Source: Staphylococcus chromogenes (GTDB lineage Bacteria > Bacillota > Bacilli > Staphylococcales > Staphylococcaceae). From it: 64,000 bases of DNA. Below, one piece after another: positions 1-10,234 of the stretch. The stretch's first letter is position 1. Every line of letters begins with the position of its first letter. Made by a program: the position numbers and the translations under genes. The notes beneath the pieces are model-generated. The model worked only from the letters and a program-made list of their open reading frames with translations, did not search any database and was not told where the DNA came from. Location of the stretch: NCBI RefSeq assembly GCF_029024625.1, contig NZ_CP118953.1:1240001-1304000 (forward strand), read 5' to 3'.

Positions 1-403
1 TAGCGACGCGAATTGCTGAAATAAAATTATATAGACCATCCGAACCTATTTCATTTGAAGAGCGCATTGCCCCGGTGAGAATGATAGGTTTCGAGGTTTC
101 GACGGTTAAATCTAACAAATATGCAGTTTCTTCTAATGTATCTGTCCCATGCGTAATCACATATCCATCATAATTAGAATTTTGTTCTTCATGTTCAAGA
201 ATAGATATCAATTCTTTAACATGTGACAATGTAATGTGAGGCGAAGGGACATTAAATGGCATGACCTCTTCAATGTGGGCGTATTTTTTTATTAAACTTT
301 GATGTTGTGCTATTGGGTTTTCATCATTTGTTAAAACACGATTAGATTCATCTTCTGACATACTAATAGTGCCACCAGTATGTATGACTAATAATGATTT
401 CAT
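1..403 (-). CDS. ansA: L-asparaginase, partial (C-terminus outside window)
   Basis: This is the N-terminal part of a type I/II bacterial L-asparaginase, which hydrolyses asparagine to aspartate and ammonia. Reading from 403 leftward, the product opens MKSLLVIHTGGTISMSEDE, carrying the TGGT(I) catalytic threonine motif. It then shows the HGTDTLEETA motif with the second catalytic Thr-Asp, and PIILTGAMR further on. A GGAGG ribosome binding site lies just upstream of the ATG on the minus strand. The gene runs off the left edge of the window, so its end is unseen. It is divergent from cmk, with a 72-bp gap. Family assignment is firm; cytosolic location is inferred from the lack of a signal peptide. 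Confidence 0.9.
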   Translation of the reverse strand, partial: MKSLLVIHTGGTISMSEDESNRVLTNDENPIAQHQSLIKKYAHIEEVMPFNVPSPHITLSHVKELISILEHEEQNSNYDGYVITHGTDTLEETAYLLDLTVETSKPIILTGAMRSSNEIGSDGLYNFISAIRVA

Positions 404-421
404 ATGTTTCCTCCTCGATAA

Positions 422-1147
<726 letters not shown>

Positions 1148-1378
1148 CTGAAAAGTGCGCTATGATTTAACGATTTCGTTAATATTGCACAGAAAAAAAT
1201 TTTATGATTCATTAATGTTGAAAAAATTGTAAAAAACACCGTTCAAATTCCTCATTAAAACAAAATTTACTCTATTTGTAATGATAAAACGCTTATTTCT
1301 AACAAATCTAAATTTCTTGACAATTTTACACTTTTGTAAGATGTTAGTATTATGTAGTAGTATAAGGAGGCATTCATG

Positions 1379-2563
1379 ATGACTGAAGAATTCAATGAAT
1401 CAATGATTAATGACATTAAAGAAGGCGACAAAATTACTGGAGAAGTACAACAAATTGAAGACAAGCATGTCGTAGTACATGTAAATGGTGGTAAATACAA
1501 TGGTATTATTCCGATTAGCCAATTGTCTACACACCACATTGAAAATGCAGATGAAGTTGTAAAAGTCGGAGATGAAATTGGAGCTTATGTAACTAAAATT
1601 GAAATCGATGAAGAAAATGAATCAGGTAGTTACATTCTCTCAAAAAGACAATTAGAAGAAGAGAAATCTTATGAATTTCTTCAAGAAAAATTAGATAACA
1701 ACGAAACAATCGAAGCTAAAGTGACTGAAGTTGTAAAAGGTGGCTTAGTTGTTGACGTAGGACAAAGAGGTTTCATTCCGGCATCGCTCATTTCTACTGA
1801 TTTCATTGAAGATTTCTCAGATTATGAAGGAAAAGTGCTTGAACTTAAAGTTGAAGAACTTGATCCATCAAATCATCGTGTCATCTTAAGCCGTAAAGCT
1901 GTAGAAGCAGAAGAAAACGTAAAGAAAAAAGAAGAACTGTTAAAATCTATTAAAGCTGGCGACGTAATCGAAGGTAAAGTTGCACGTTTAACTAATTTTG
2001 GTGCATTTATTGATCTTGGTGGCGTAGATGGTTTAGTACACGTATCTGAGTTATCTCATGAACATGTAAAATCACCTGAAGAAGTAGTATCTATTGGTGA
2101 AACGGTTAAAGTAAAAGTACGTTCTGTCGAACAAGACTCTGAACGCATCTCACTTTCTATTAAAGATACGTTACCAAGTCCTTTTGAAACGATTCAAGAG
2201 AAATACAACGAAGGCGATATCGTTGATGGTAAGGTAATGAGATTGGCAAGCTTTGGTGCATTTGTTGAGATCGATAAAGGGTTACAAGGCTTAGTTCATA
2301 TCTCTGAAATTAGTCATAAACATATTGGCACACCAAACGAAGTGTTAGAACCTGGTCAAGAAGTTAAAGTGAAAATTTTAGGCATTAACCCTGATGAAGA
2401 ACGTATTTCACTATCAATTAAAGCAGCTTTACCAGAAGAAGAAAAAAATGAAGCTTCAGAAGAAACGACACAACAATATACACATCAAAACGATGATGAA
2501 AATGAAAATAACCCAACACTTGGGGATGTTTTCGGAGATAAATTAAAAGACTTAAATTTATAG
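1379..2563 (+). CDS. rpsA: 30S ribosomal protein S1 (four S1 domains)
   Basis: An RNA-binding protein of the S1 family that helps mRNA bind the small ribosomal subunit. The 394-residue form with four OB-fold S1 repeats, at roughly residues 14-85, 100-170, 188-256 and 273-342, is typical of low-GC Gram-positives; E. coli S1 has six. Each repeat ends in the usual RISLS-like strand. The C-terminus is acidic and unstructured. Two in-frame ATGs are adjacent (1376 and 1379). I chose 1379 because the GGAGG at 1366-1370 is then 8 nt away and the N-terminus MTEEFNES matches staphylococcal S1. A perfect TTGACA sits at 1317-1322, but no convincing -10 follows at normal spacing. Confidence 0.95.
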   Translation: MTEEFNESMINDIKEGDKITGEVQQIEDKHVVVHVNGGKYNGIIPISQLSTHHIENADEVVKVGDEIGAYVTKIEIDEENESGSYILSKRQLEEEKSYEFLQEKLDNNETIEAKVTEVVKGGLVVDVGQRGFIPASLISTDFIEDFSDYEGKVLELKVEELDPSNHRVILSRKAVEAEENVKKKEELLKSIKAGDVIEGKVARLTNFGAFIDLGGVDGLVHVSELSHEHVKSPEEVVSIGETVKVKVRSVEQDSERISLSIKDTLPSPFETIQEKYNEGDIVDGKVMRLASFGAFVEIDKGLQGLVHISEISHKHIGTPNEVLEPGQEVKVKILGINPDEERISLSIKAALPEEEKNEASEETTQQYTHQNDDENENNPTLGDVFGDKLKDLNL

Positions 2564-2578
2564 TTTTAAAATGAAGGT

Positions 2579-2611
2579 AGCGGGATATATGCATATCTCG
2601 CTCCTTTTTTA
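2579..2611 (+). terminator. Rho-independent terminator after rpsA
   Basis: AGCGGGATAT pairs with ATATCTCGCT around a 4-nt loop, directly followed by CC and a run of six T. It lies 15 nt after the rpsA stop and separates rpsA from der. Confidence 0.85.
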
Positions 2612-2643
2612 TTGTCTATAAAGTTTACTGGCATGATATAATT

Positions 2644-2665
2644 GTATGTAAATTATATTACATAC
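2644..2665. promoter_or_regulatory. Operator-like inverted repeat upstream of der
   Basis: GTATGTAA and TTACATAC form a perfect 8-bp inverted repeat with a 6-bp spacer. A TATAAT sits 12 bp downstream (2677-2682), so the repeat would cover the -35 region of that possible promoter. No regulator known to me matches this motif exactly. It lies in the 308-bp gap between rpsA and der. Binding is inferred from symmetry and position only. Confidence 0.4.
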
Positions 2666-2701
2666 GCACATTTTCTTATAATACCGAAAGTTCAAACAAC
2701 C

Positions 2702-2753
2702 GAACGCTAAGTGACTTTTCCATATAAACGTCACTTTCATAATCAATGCGTTC
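2702..2753 (+). other. Nested stem-loop in der leader region
   Basis: GAACGC (2702-2707) pairs with GCGTTC (2748-2753). Just inside it, AAGTGAC (2709-2715) pairs with GTCACTT (2730-2736) around a 14-nt loop. If transcribed from the TATAAT at 2677 this would form a two-step hairpin in a leader of about 180 nt before der. No known RNA family is recognised. Confidence 0.35.
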
Positions 2754-2812
2754 ATTCCTATTTAAAGTGAAATACCTTATTCTTAGAAGATGACTTTCTT
2801 TTATTCTATCTT

Positions 2813-2839
2813 TTGAAAAGTAGGACCATGTGCTAAAAT
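2813..2839 (+). promoter_or_regulatory. Probable der promoter
   Basis: TTGAAA (2813-2818) and an extended -10, TGC-TAAAAT (2834-2839), are separated by 15 bp. The short spacing is partly offset by the TG extension. The predicted start lies about 25 nt before the der ATG. Confidence 0.45.
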
Positions 2840-2871
2840 AATGAAGATAATTAAAGAGAGGAAGAACACTC

Positions 2872-4182
2872 ATGACGAAACCTGTTGTAGCAATTGTAGG
2901 GAGACCTAATGTCGGGAAATCAACAATTTTTAATCGTATCGTTGGTGAACGTGTCTCTATTGTTGAAGACACTCCAGGCGTTACACGTGATAGAATTTAT
3001 TCTAGTGGCGATTGGCTGACACATGAATTTAATATTATCGACACGGGGGGCATTGAAATCGGTGATGCGCCATTTCAAACGCAAATTAGAGCGCAAGCTG
3101 AATTAGCCATTGAAGAAGCGGACGTTATTATTTTTATGGTAAACGTTCGTGAAGGATTAACACAAAGTGATGAAATGGTTGCCCAAATTTTATATAAATC
3201 TAAAAAACCTGTCGTTCTCGCAGTTAATAAGGTAGATAACCCAGAAATGAGAAACGATATATACGATTTTTATGCGCTAGGATTTGGTGAACCTTATCCT
3301 TTATCGGGTTCCCATGGCTTAGGACTAGGGGATTTGCTTGACGCTGTTGCCAGTCATTTTAAAGACATAGTCGATGACGATTATGATGATGATACGATTC
3401 GTTTATCTCTCATTGGTCGCCCAAATGTTGGAAAATCAAGCTTGGTTAATGCCATTTTAGGTGAAGAACGGGTCATTGTTTCCAATGTTGCAGGTACCAC
3501 TCGTGATGCTATTGATACAGAATATACTTTTGATGACCAAAAATATGTACTTATAGATACAGCGGGTATGCGTAAGAAAGGGAAAGTATACGAATCCACA
3601 GAAAAGTATTCTGTTTTACGCGCTCTCAAAGCAATTGAACGTTCAAATGTTGTACTCGTTGTTATTGATGCTGAAACGGGGATTATTGAACAAGATAAGC
3701 GTGTGGCGGGATACGCTCACGAAGAAGGAAAAGCCATTGTCATTGTAGTCAACAAATGGGATACAGTTGAAAAAGATAGCAAAACAATGAAAAAGTTTAT
3801 GGACGATATTCGTCAGAACTTCCAGTTTTTGGACTATGCTCAAATCGCATTTGTTTCTGCGAAAGAAAGTGCACGTTTACAAACCTTATTCCCATTAATT
3901 AATGAAGCCAGTGAAAACCATAAAAAACGTGTACAAAGTTCTACATTAAATGAAGTCATAACTGATGCAATATCTATGAATCCAACACCAACTGATAAAG
4001 GGCGTCGCCTAAATGTGTTCTATGCAACACAAGTTGCCATTGAACCACCAACATTTGTTGTTTTTGTCAATGATGTAGAACTATTGCACTTTTCTTATAA
4101 ACGTTATTTAGAAAACCAAATACGTCACGCCTTTGGTTTTGAGGGGACACCTGTTCATATTATCGCGCGTAAAAGAAATTAA
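2872..4182 (+). CDS. der: Ribosome assembly GTPase Der (EngA)
   Basis: An essential GTPase that helps mature the 50S ribosomal subunit. The 436-residue protein has two tandem G domains, the mark of the family. The first P-loop is GRPNVGKST (10-18) with DTGG at 57-60 and NKVD at 119-122. The second P-loop is GRPNVGKSS at 182-190, with DTAG and NKWD later. A C-terminal KH-like domain follows and ends in a basic tail (IARKRN). Length and motifs are complete. The ATG follows a GAGAGGAAG-type ribosome binding site. gpsA begins 16 bp after the stop, so the two are probably cotranscribed. Confidence 0.97.
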   Translation: MTKPVVAIVGRPNVGKSTIFNRIVGERVSIVEDTPGVTRDRIYSSGDWLTHEFNIIDTGGIEIGDAPFQTQIRAQAELAIEEADVIIFMVNVREGLTQSDEMVAQILYKSKKPVVLAVNKVDNPEMRNDIYDFYALGFGEPYPLSGSHGLGLGDLLDAVASHFKDIVDDDYDDDTIRLSLIGRPNVGKSSLVNAILGEERVIVSNVAGTTRDAIDTEYTFDDQKYVLIDTAGMRKKGKVYESTEKYSVLRALKAIERSNVVLVVIDAETGIIEQDKRVAGYAHEEGKAIVIVVNKWDTVEKDSKTMKKFMDDIRQNFQFLDYAQIAFVSAKESARLQTLFPLINEASENHKKRVQSSTLNEVITDAISMNPTPTDKGRRLNVFYATQVAIEPPTFVVFVNDVELLHFSYKRYLENQIRHAFGFEGTPVHIIARKRN

Positions 4183-4198
4183 ACTCGGAGGGATTAAA

Positions 4199-5197
4199 AT
4201 GACCAATATAACTGTATTCGGTACGGGAAGCTTTGGTAGCGCACTTGCCAATGTTCTTGCTGAAAATGGTCACCATGTTTTAATGTGGGGGAAAAATGAG
4301 ACAACCATCTCTGAAATTAATACACAACATACAAATAAGAATTATTTAAAAGAAGCGAAGTTAGATCAAACGATTCAAGCAACGACTGATTTAGATCGTG
4401 CGATTCAACATTCAGATATTTTTATCATCGCATTACCTACGAAAGCAATTCGAGAAGTGATGGGACGTGTCAATGCAAAATTAAATTCGAAAAAAACATT
4501 GATACATGTCACTAAAGGAATAGAAAACGAAACCTTCAAACGGGTTTCTGAAATGCTTGAAGATAGCATTTCTCCTGAATTTAATGCTGGAATAGGTGTT
4601 TTATCAGGTCCGAGTCACGCTGAGGAAGTTGTTGTTAAGCAACCAACGACAGTTGCAGCAGCATCTAACAATTCAGAAATACGCCAATTAATACAAGACC
4701 TTTTTATGACAGACTACCTTCGTGTTTATACTAACGACGACCTTGTAGGCGTAGAATTAGGGGGCGCATTGAAAAACATCATTGCCATTGCAAGTGGTGT
4801 CGTTTCAGGAATGGGCTATGGTGATAATGCTAAAGCCGCATTAATGACACGAGGCCTTGCAGAAATCACACGCTTAGGTGTCCAACTTGGTGCTGACCCT
4901 TTAACATTCCAAGGTTTAGGCGGTATCGGTGATTTAATCGTGACTTGTACTTCAACGCATTCAAGAAATTTCTCATTAGGCTATAAACTAGGACAGGGTC
5001 AAAAACTAGATGAAATTTTAAACGAAATGAATATGGTGGCTGAAGGCGTTTATACGACACAATCCGTTCATAATTTGGCAAAACAACAAGGTGTAGAAAT
5101 GCCAATTACAGAAGCGCTTTATAGAGTCTTATTTGAGGATCAACCCGTCGAAGAAGAATTAAAAATCTTGATGGGTCGAAATAAAAAGTCAGAATAA
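4199..5197 (+). CDS. gpsA: Glycerol-3-phosphate dehydrogenase [NAD(P)+]
   Basis: Reduces dihydroxyacetone phosphate to sn-glycerol 3-phosphate, the backbone for phospholipids and teichoic acid precursors. The 332-residue product begins [17 protein letters not shown], with the GxGxxG dinucleotide fold at residues 8-13. It carries the conserved substrate-site lysine segment [16 protein letters not shown] and the GLGGIGDL motif. An in-frame extension upstream overlaps der, but GGAGGG 8 nt before the ATG at 4199 fixes the start. The length equals that of S. aureus GpsA. No clear terminator follows. Confidence 0.96.
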   Translation: MTNITVFGTGSFGSALANVLAENGHHVLMWGKNETTISEINTQHTNKNYLKEAKLDQTIQATTDLDRAIQHSDIFIIALPTKAIREVMGRVNAKLNSKKTLIHVTKGIENETFKRVSEMLEDSISPEFNAGIGVLSGPSHAEEVVVKQPTTVAAASNNSEIRQLIQDLFMTDYLRVYTNDDLVGVELGGALKNIIAIASGVVSGMGYGDNAKAALMTRGLAEITRLGVQLGADPLTFQGLGGIGDLIVTCTSTHSRNFSLGYKLGQGQKLDEILNEMNMVAEGVYTTQSVHNLAKQQGVEMPITEALYRVLFEDQPVEEELKILMGRNKKSE

Positions 5198-5333
5198 GTC
5201 ACGAATATGACATTTTCTTTCTAATTTATGGGTTTATTGCTCCTTTCTTAAGGGTACTATAAAAACGCGTAACAAAGCGCAACATGTCTTCAAAGACAAT
5301 TTTAATGACTTTCACATGCAAATAATCGTGTTA

Positions 5334-5363
5334 TTTGTTAAATTCGAGCTATAATTTAACAAA
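5334..5363. repeat. 11-bp inverted repeat in gpsA-hup gap
   Basis: TTTGTTAAATT and AATTTAACAAA are perfect inverted arms around an 8-nt loop that contains most of a TATAAT. The element lies about 137 bp after gpsA and 122 bp before hup. It has no T-run and so is a poor terminator. It may be an operator or an mRNA hairpin; function unknown. Confidence 0.4.
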
Positions 5364-5435
5364 ATCGCATTAAATCAGCGTTTTTCTTGTATAAATCGTT
5401 GCAGTACCGCTATTGCTTGTGTTAAAGTCATACCA

Positions 5436-5458
5436 TAATGATAATTGAATTATCATTA
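5436..5458. promoter_or_regulatory. 23-bp perfect palindrome at the hup promoter
   Basis: Eleven-base arms TAATGATAATT and AATTATCATTA flank a single G. The palindrome overlaps a possible -10 (CATAAT, 5434-5439) preceded by TTGCTT at 5413-5418, and ends 27 bp before the hup ATG. It resembles ferric-uptake-family boxes (TGATAAT-N-ATTATCA), but its two heptamers are 3 bp apart instead of 1, so assignment to Fur, PerR or Zur is not justified. Either an operator at +1 or a 5'-UTR hairpin is possible. Confidence 0.5.
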
Positions 5459-5484
5459 CATAAACCTTTAGGAGGTGAATTGAC

Positions 5485-5757
5485 ATGAACAAAACAGACT
5501 TAATCAACGCTGTAGCTGAGCAAGCTGACTTAACTAAAAAGGAAGCTGGTCAAGCTGTTGATGCCGTTTTCGAATCAATTCAAAAATCACTAGCAAAAGG
5601 TGACAAAGTACAATTAATCGGTTTCGGTAACTTTGAGGTACGTGAACGTGCTGCACGTAAAGGACGTAACCCTCAAACAGGTAAAGAAATTGATATCCCT
5701 GCAAGCAAAGTTCCAGCTTTCAAAGCAGGTAAAGCTTTAAAAGATGCAGTGAAATAA
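5485..5757 (+). CDS. hup: DNA-binding protein HU
   Basis: A histone-like nucleoid protein that bends and compacts DNA as a dimer. It is 90 residues long, the standard HU length. It opens [21 protein letters not shown] and carries the signature [21 protein letters not shown] (about residues 46-66), which forms the beta-arm with the DNA-intercalating proline. AGGAGGTGA is an unusually strong ribosome binding site 7 nt upstream, in keeping with high expression. It is a single-gene unit with its own terminator. Confidence 0.98.
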   Translation: MNKTDLINAVAEQADLTKKEAGQAVDAVFESIQKSLAKGDKVQLIGFGNFEVRERAARKGRNPQTGKEIDIPASKVPAFKAGKALKDAVK

Positions 5758-5774
5758 TTCAATTATTTACTTAG

Positions 5775-5800
5775 AAAGCCCTGTAATTAGGGCTTTTTTT
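5775..5800 (+). terminator. hup terminator
   Basis: AAAGCCCT and AGGGCTTT pair around a 6-nt loop, followed by a long T-rich tract. From here to the next gene (5801-6044) I see only AT-rich sequence and no convincing promoter or RNA. Confidence 0.9.
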
Positions 5801-6044
5801 ATTTTTTTATAATCCTCTTTATACTAAATCTAAAATATTCTGCAATTCAGTTTTCTCATGCTTCATATTTCAATGAAATTTCTTATCACCACATTATCAA
5901 ATGTACGCTATAAGCTACATTACTTTTGAAACGTTATCATTTTGCATATACTTATAAATATCGTGAAGATTTCAAAACAATTCAGATTTAATTTTCAAAC
6001 CGATAATGTTAAGATAGTAAGTGATTAAAAATTGAGGTGTGACC

Positions 6045-6632
6045 ATGAGTAAAACCTTTGAACTATTAGAAAAACAGATGAATAAAACATTAATTCATAT
6101 ACATAAACCAAAAAATGTCTTTGTTAATCGTGCATTAAGCGAAATTTTAGATTCATTAGAAATACCTACATTATCAAAAGTTGCTGTGCTCTCTATTAAT
6201 ACTGCGATGAATCATCTCGATCGAATCAGCTTTTACCGGTTTGAACGAGATGCCATTTTAATAGGAGATTTGTATAGCGCGCATTATTACTACCTTATTT
6301 CACAAATACAATCCACCACTTTTCAAAAGCATATGAGTGAGGCAATTATCAAAATTAATGCACAGAAGTCATACCTTCAAAATGAACATCAATCTCTATC
6401 ACAACATCAACTTTTAGAAACTGTGTTAGCGGTTGAATTTGGTTTAATCGATACACTATTGAATATATATCAATTAAATACACTAAAAGAAGAGAATCAT
6501 CAACGTATTATTGCACATTTAGCCGTTGATCAATTGACATATCTTAACTTTTTAAATGAAACCCAAATTAATCAATTGATTGATGTGATACACTCAAAAT
6601 ACAAATATACTGGAGTCGGTTTTAATGAATAA
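6045..6632 (+). CDS. hepS: Heptaprenyl diphosphate synthase component I
   Basis: The small regulatory subunit of the two-part prenyl synthase that makes the heptaprenyl side chain of menaquinone. It lacks the DDxxD motifs of the catalytic partner, as expected. The 195-residue, Gln/His-rich helical protein has the length of the family, and the call rests mainly on its place directly before menG and hepT. I start at ATG 6045, 5 nt after GAGGTG; a GTG two codons earlier falls inside the ribosome binding site. It overlaps menG by 8 nt, suggesting translational coupling. Confidence 0.82.
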   Translation: MSKTFELLEKQMNKTLIHIHKPKNVFVNRALSEILDSLEIPTLSKVAVLSINTAMNHLDRISFYRFERDAILIGDLYSAHYYYLISQIQSTTFQKHMSEAIIKINAQKSYLQNEHQSLSQHQLLETVLAVEFGLIDTLLNIYQLNTLKEENHQRIIAHLAVDQLTYLNFLNETQINQLIDVIHSKYKYTGVGFNE

Positions 6633-7335
6633 TCAAGCAGATAAACAAAAAGTACATGAGGTCTTTCAAAATATTTCAGGCAAGTATGATAAATTGAATA
6701 ATATCATTAGCTTTGAGCAACATAAAGTATGGCGTAAAAAAGTCATGAAAGAAATGAATGTACGTCCAGGATCTCAAGCATTAGATGTCTGTTGTGGGAC
6801 GGCTGACTGGACAATCGCATTAAGTAAAGCAGTAGGTCCTAATGGTGAAGTCACGGGAATAGATTTTAGTGAAAATATGTTAAAAGTAGGAGAAACTAAA
6901 ACAGAAAACATGTCTAATATACGCCTCATTCAAGGTGATGCTATGGATCTCCCATTTGAAGATGACAGTTTTGATTATGTAACAATTGGCTTCGGACTTC
7001 GTAATATTCCAGATTATACGAAAGCTCTTGCAGAAATGTATCGTGTACTTAAGCCCGGTGGAACAGCTGTTTGTTTAGAAACTAGTCAACCCACGGCTCC
7101 TATTTTTAAGCAAGGTTATCAACTTTACTTTAAATTTATAATGCCGTTATTCGGAAAGATTTTCGCAAAATCAAAACAAGAATACGAATGGCTTCAACAA
7201 TCGGCGTTTGATTTCCCAGATAGCGAAACATTGAAAGGGTTATTTGAATCAGTATCATTTGAAAATGTAAAAGTACGTCGCTTTACAGGTGGTGTGGCGG
7301 CGATGCATTTAGCTCATAAACCTAAAACAAAATAA
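6625..7335 (+). CDS. menG: Demethylmenaquinone methyltransferase
   Basis: Uses S-adenosylmethionine to methylate demethylmenaquinone in the last step of menaquinone synthesis. The 236-residue protein contains the UbiE/MenG signatures: [19 protein letters not shown] near the N-terminus, the SAM-binding [12 protein letters not shown] (about 49-60), and [15 protein letters not shown] (about 119-133). It is flanked by the two subunits that make the prenyl chain of the same quinone, which strongly supports the pathway. It is also called ubiE or menH in other genomes. Confidence 0.96.
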   Translation: MNNQADKQKVHEVFQNISGKYDKLNNIISFEQHKVWRKKVMKEMNVRPGSQALDVCCGTADWTIALSKAVGPNGEVTGIDFSENMLKVGETKTENMSNIRLIQGDAMDLPFEDDSFDYVTIGFGLRNIPDYTKALAEMYRVLKPGGTAVCLETSQPTAPIFKQGYQLYFKFIMPLFGKIFAKSKQEYEWLQQSAFDFPDSETLKGLFESVSFENVKVRRFTGGVAAMHLAHKPKTK

Positions 7336-7350
7336 TTAAAGGTGAGGACC

Positions 7351-8307
7351 ATGTCGAAAATTTATATGAATCGAGAACTAAAATATATAGAAAAAAACTT
7401 AGCGCATCAGATGCAATGCGAAGATATGACGTTGCAAAAAGCAGCAGAACATTTATTATCATCCGGTGGCAAACGTGTACGTCCTCTATTCGTAATTCTC
7501 AGTAGTTATTTGAGTAATCAGCACGCCACAGAAGATACTTATCGCGTAGCCGTTGCATTAGAATTGATTCATATGGCGACATTGGTTCATGATGATGTAA
7601 TCGACTTTAGTGATAAACGCCGGGGCAAAACGACAATTGAAAAAGAGTGGAATCAATCTACAGCCATTTTAACGGGAAATTTTTTACTTGCACGTGCTTT
7701 AGAACATTTGTCTCCGATAGAAAACCCTCATATTCATCAAACATTATCAAAAGCTATCGTAGAAGTGTGTCGCGGAGAATTATTTCAATTTCAAGACCAG
7801 TTTCGTGCAAACCAATCAATTACAAATTACTTGCGTCGCATTAAACGTAAAACGGCATTGCTCATTCAATTAGCAACTGAAGTAGGAGCGATGAGTGGTG
7901 GGGCTAATGCTCAAACGGTAAAAACAATGAGAAACATTGGCTATAATATTGGTATGAGTTTTCAAATCATTGATGACATTCTAGACTTTACGAGTTCCGA
8001 GAAAAAATTGGGTAAACCTGTCGGAAGTGATTTGAGAAATGGACATATGACGTTGCCAACATTGCTCGAAATGAAACGAGATTCTCAGTTGAAAGCACGC
8101 ATTGAATCATTAAACGCAAATGCGCCTCAAGATGCTTTTGAATTATGTGTGGAACAAATTCGAAACTCAGAATCGATTAAGATTTCTCAACAAATTAGTG
8201 AGCGCTATTTGCAAAAAGCGAATGATTTATTAGCAACATTACCCGACAATGATGCAAAACCTGTGTTTAAAAAATTGATTTCTAAGCTTAAAAATCGTAT
8301 GTCATAA
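7351..8307 (+). CDS. hepT: Heptaprenyl diphosphate synthase component II
   Basis: The catalytic subunit of trans-polyprenyl diphosphate synthase; it condenses isopentenyl diphosphate units onto an allylic primer. The 318-residue protein has both aspartate-rich motifs: DDVID at 81-85 and DDILD at 208-212. It also has GGKRVRP at 39-45. The start is the ATG after GGTGAGGACC; an in-frame GTG at 7342 overlaps that site. With hepS and menG it forms a menaquinone operon. Confidence 0.95.
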   Translation: MSKIYMNRELKYIEKNLAHQMQCEDMTLQKAAEHLLSSGGKRVRPLFVILSSYLSNQHATEDTYRVAVALELIHMATLVHDDVIDFSDKRRGKTTIEKEWNQSTAILTGNFLLARALEHLSPIENPHIHQTLSKAIVEVCRGELFQFQDQFRANQSITNYLRRIKRKTALLIQLATEVGAMSGGANAQTVKTMRNIGYNIGMSFQIIDDILDFTSSEKKLGKPVGSDLRNGHMTLPTLLEMKRDSQLKARIESLNANAPQDAFELCVEQIRNSESIKISQQISERYLQKANDLLATLPDNDAKPVFKKLISKLKNRMS

Positions 8308-8320
8308 TATATAAAACGAT

Positions 8321-8334
8321 TGAAAGCGCTTTAT
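8321..8334 (+). promoter_or_regulatory. Candidate CcpA cre site upstream of ndk
   Basis: TGAAAGCGCTTTAT matches the Bacillus cre consensus TGWAARCGYTWNCW at 13 of 14 positions. It ends where a possible -35 (TTTACA, 8334-8339) begins, 55 bp before ndk. Sites upstream of the -35 are the arrangement seen in CcpA-activated genes. It is an inference from motif match only. Confidence 0.45.
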
Positions 8335-8388
8335 TTACATGGTAGGATATTCTTGTAATCTATACATAAACACAGGGGGATCCTCACA

Positions 8389-8838
8389 ATGGAAAAAACA
8401 TTCGTAATGATTAAACCAGATGCTGTACAAAGAAAATTAATCGGTGAAATTGTTCAACGTCTTGAACAAAAAGGGTTAAAATTAGTTGGTGCTAAATTAA
8501 TGACTGTGCCTCAAGAGTTAGCGGAAGAACATTATGGTGAACATAAAAGCAAACCTTTTTATTCTAAGTTAATTTCATTTATTACTTCTGCACCTGTATT
8601 TGCAATGGTCGTAGAAGGGGAAGATGCGGTGGCTGTTTCCCGTCATATTATTGGCTCTACAAATCCTTCAGAAGCTACACCAGGCTCTATCCGTGGGGAT
8701 TTAGGTCTAACAGTCGGACGCAATGTTGTACACGGTTCTGACTCAGTCGAATCAGCAGAAAGAGAAATCAACTTATGGTTTAAGCCAGAAGAAATCAGTA
8801 ATTACCAATCACCAGATGAAGTTTGGTTATACGAATAG
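8389..8838 (+). CDS. ndk: Nucleoside diphosphate kinase
   Basis: Balances nucleoside triphosphate pools by transferring the gamma phosphate through a phosphohistidine. It has 149 residues, as in S. aureus. The catalytic histidine is H115 in the signature [12 protein letters not shown]. The N-terminus [15 protein letters not shown] and the [18 protein letters not shown] loop are conserved. A GGGGATCC ribosome binding site precedes the ATG. It stands alone between hepT and aroC, as in other staphylococci. Confidence 0.97.
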   Translation: MEKTFVMIKPDAVQRKLIGEIVQRLEQKGLKLVGAKLMTVPQELAEEHYGEHKSKPFYSKLISFITSAPVFAMVVEGEDAVAVSRHIIGSTNPSEATPGSIRGDLGLTVGRNVVHGSDSVESAEREINLWFKPEEISNYQSPDEVWLYE

Positions 8839-8846
8839 AAAAAACG

Positions 8847-8890
8847 AGATAAAAGAGTTGAAACAATATGCCGTTTCAGCTCTTTTATCT
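8847..8890 (+). terminator. Long hairpin after ndk, probable terminator
   Basis: An 18-bp stem with one G-U pair (arms at 8847-8864 and 8873-8890) and an 8-nt loop lies 8 nt after the ndk stop. The right arm is T-rich but is not followed by a T-run on the plus strand, whereas the minus strand has CGTTTTTTC after it. Termination on the plus strand is therefore likely but less certain. Confidence 0.55.
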
Positions 8891-9055
8891 ATCAAAACAC
8901 TTTAGTTATTAAAAGCGTTAAACTTTTTCTTATTTTTCTGTTAATTTAAACGATATTTTGTGCTATGATAAACAACATATTTAATTTAAATCTTTGATGA
9001 CACAATACGCTATGTTAGTCTAAAAATAATGAATTAATAAAAGGAGTTGCCCGTT

Positions 9056-10222
9056 ATGAGATTTTTAACTGCCGGCGAATCACATGGCCCTCAATTAACA
9101 GTGATTATTGAAGGATTGCCTGCAAATATGAAAATAGATATCGATCAAATCAATAAAGAAATGTTCAAACGTCAAGGGGGTTATGGTCGGGGTCGACGTA
9201 TGCAAATTGAAAAAGATACCGTAGAAATTGTTTCTGGTGTTCGACACGGATATACATTAGGTAGCCCTGTAACAGTGATTGTTAAAAATGATGATTTTAA
9301 ACATTGGCAGAAGATTATGGGAGCTGAACCTATAACTGAAGAAGAACAAGAAAATATGAAGCGTGTCATTACAAAGCCACGGCCTGGTCATGCGGACTTA
9401 GTGGGCGGTATGAAATATAATCATCAAGACCTTCGCAATGTCTTAGAGCGTTCTTCTGCACGTGAAACTGCAGCGCGAGTTGCTGTTGGTGCAATTTGTA
9501 AAAGTCTTCTCGCACAATTAGGTATCGAACTCTTTAGCCGTGTCGTAGAAATTGGTGGCATTAAAGATGAAGGTGAATACGACATTGATACGATTAAAAA
9601 GTCCGAAGATGCCAATGATGTTCGCGTGGTGGATGAAAGTATTGCACAGGCCATCCGCGATAAAATAGATCAAGCTAAAAAAGACGGCGACTCTATCGGC
9701 GGAGTTGTTCAGGTCATTGTGAATCACATGCCTGTCGGTGTGGGAAGTTATGTCCACTATGATCGTAAATTAGATGGACGCATCGCCCAAAGCGTTGTCG
9801 GCATAAATGCTTTTAAGGGTGTCAGCTTTGGTGTAGGCTTTCAAGCGGGAGCTTTACTTGGTTCACAAGTTCAAGACCCAATTATGTATGATGAAACAAG
9901 AGGATACTACCGTGCAAGCAACCATTTAGGAGGTTTAGAAGGGGGCATGTCGAATGGAATGCCTATCGTTGTAAATGGAGTAATGAAACCAATTCCAACT
10001 TTATACAAACCACTTGCTTCTGTGGATATCAAAACAAAAGAACCTTTTAAAGCGACGATTGAGCGTTCAGATAGTTGCGCAGTGCCAGCGGCGAGTATTG
10101 TTTGTGAACATGCCGTTGCTTTCGAAATTGCCAAAGCGCTCTTAGAAGAATTCGAATCTAATGATATTGAGACATTGAAAAACCAGGTAGACACGCGTCG
10201 CTTACGAAACATCACTTATTAA
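9056..10222 (+). CDS. aroC: Chorismate synthase
   Basis: Forms chorismate from EPSP, the last shared step of aromatic synthesis; needs reduced FMN. The 388-residue length equals that of S. aureus AroC. Signatures seen: GESHGPQL near the N-terminus, [22 protein letters not shown], and [16 protein letters not shown] start at ATG 9056, 9 nt after AAAGGAG; an in-frame TTG at 9047 lies inside that site. A possible promoter with extended -10 TGC-TATGAT lies at about 8961-8969, leaving an 80-nt leader. It heads the aroC-aroB-aroA operon with 12 bp to aroB. Confidence 0.97.
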   Translation: MRFLTAGESHGPQLTVIIEGLPANMKIDIDQINKEMFKRQGGYGRGRRMQIEKDTVEIVSGVRHGYTLGSPVTVIVKNDDFKHWQKIMGAEPITEEEQENMKRVITKPRPGHADLVGGMKYNHQDLRNVLERSSARETAARVAVGAICKSLLAQLGIELFSRVVEIGGIKDEGEYDIDTIKKSEDANDVRVVDESIAQAIRDKIDQAKKDGDSIGGVVQVIVNHMPVGVGSYVHYDRKLDGRIAQSVVGINAFKGVSFGVGFQAGALLGSQVQDPIMYDETRGYYRASNHLGGLEGGMSNGMPIVVNGVMKPIPTLYKPLASVDIKTKEPFKATIERSDSCAVPAASIVCEHAVAFEIAKALLEEFESNDIETLKNQVDTRRLRNITY

Positions 10223-10234
10223 AAGGAGATTTCT

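Noticed and set aside
1155-1190. Hairpin after cmk as a terminator
   Set aside because: GTGC/GCAC and TTAACGA/TCGTTAA can pair, but no T-run follows and the stem is interrupted.
1317-1345. rpsA promoter with perfect TTGACA
   Set aside because: No acceptable -10 lies 16-18 bp downstream; the -35 match may be chance or the promoter may depend on other elements.
2676-2972. Minus-strand 98-codon frame across the der leader and start
   Set aside because: It overlaps the der start antisense, has no ribosome binding site and no recognisable similarity.
5436-5458. Calling the hup palindrome a Fur box
   Set aside because: The two TGATAAT/ATTATCA halves are 3 bp apart instead of 1; kept only as an unassigned palindrome.
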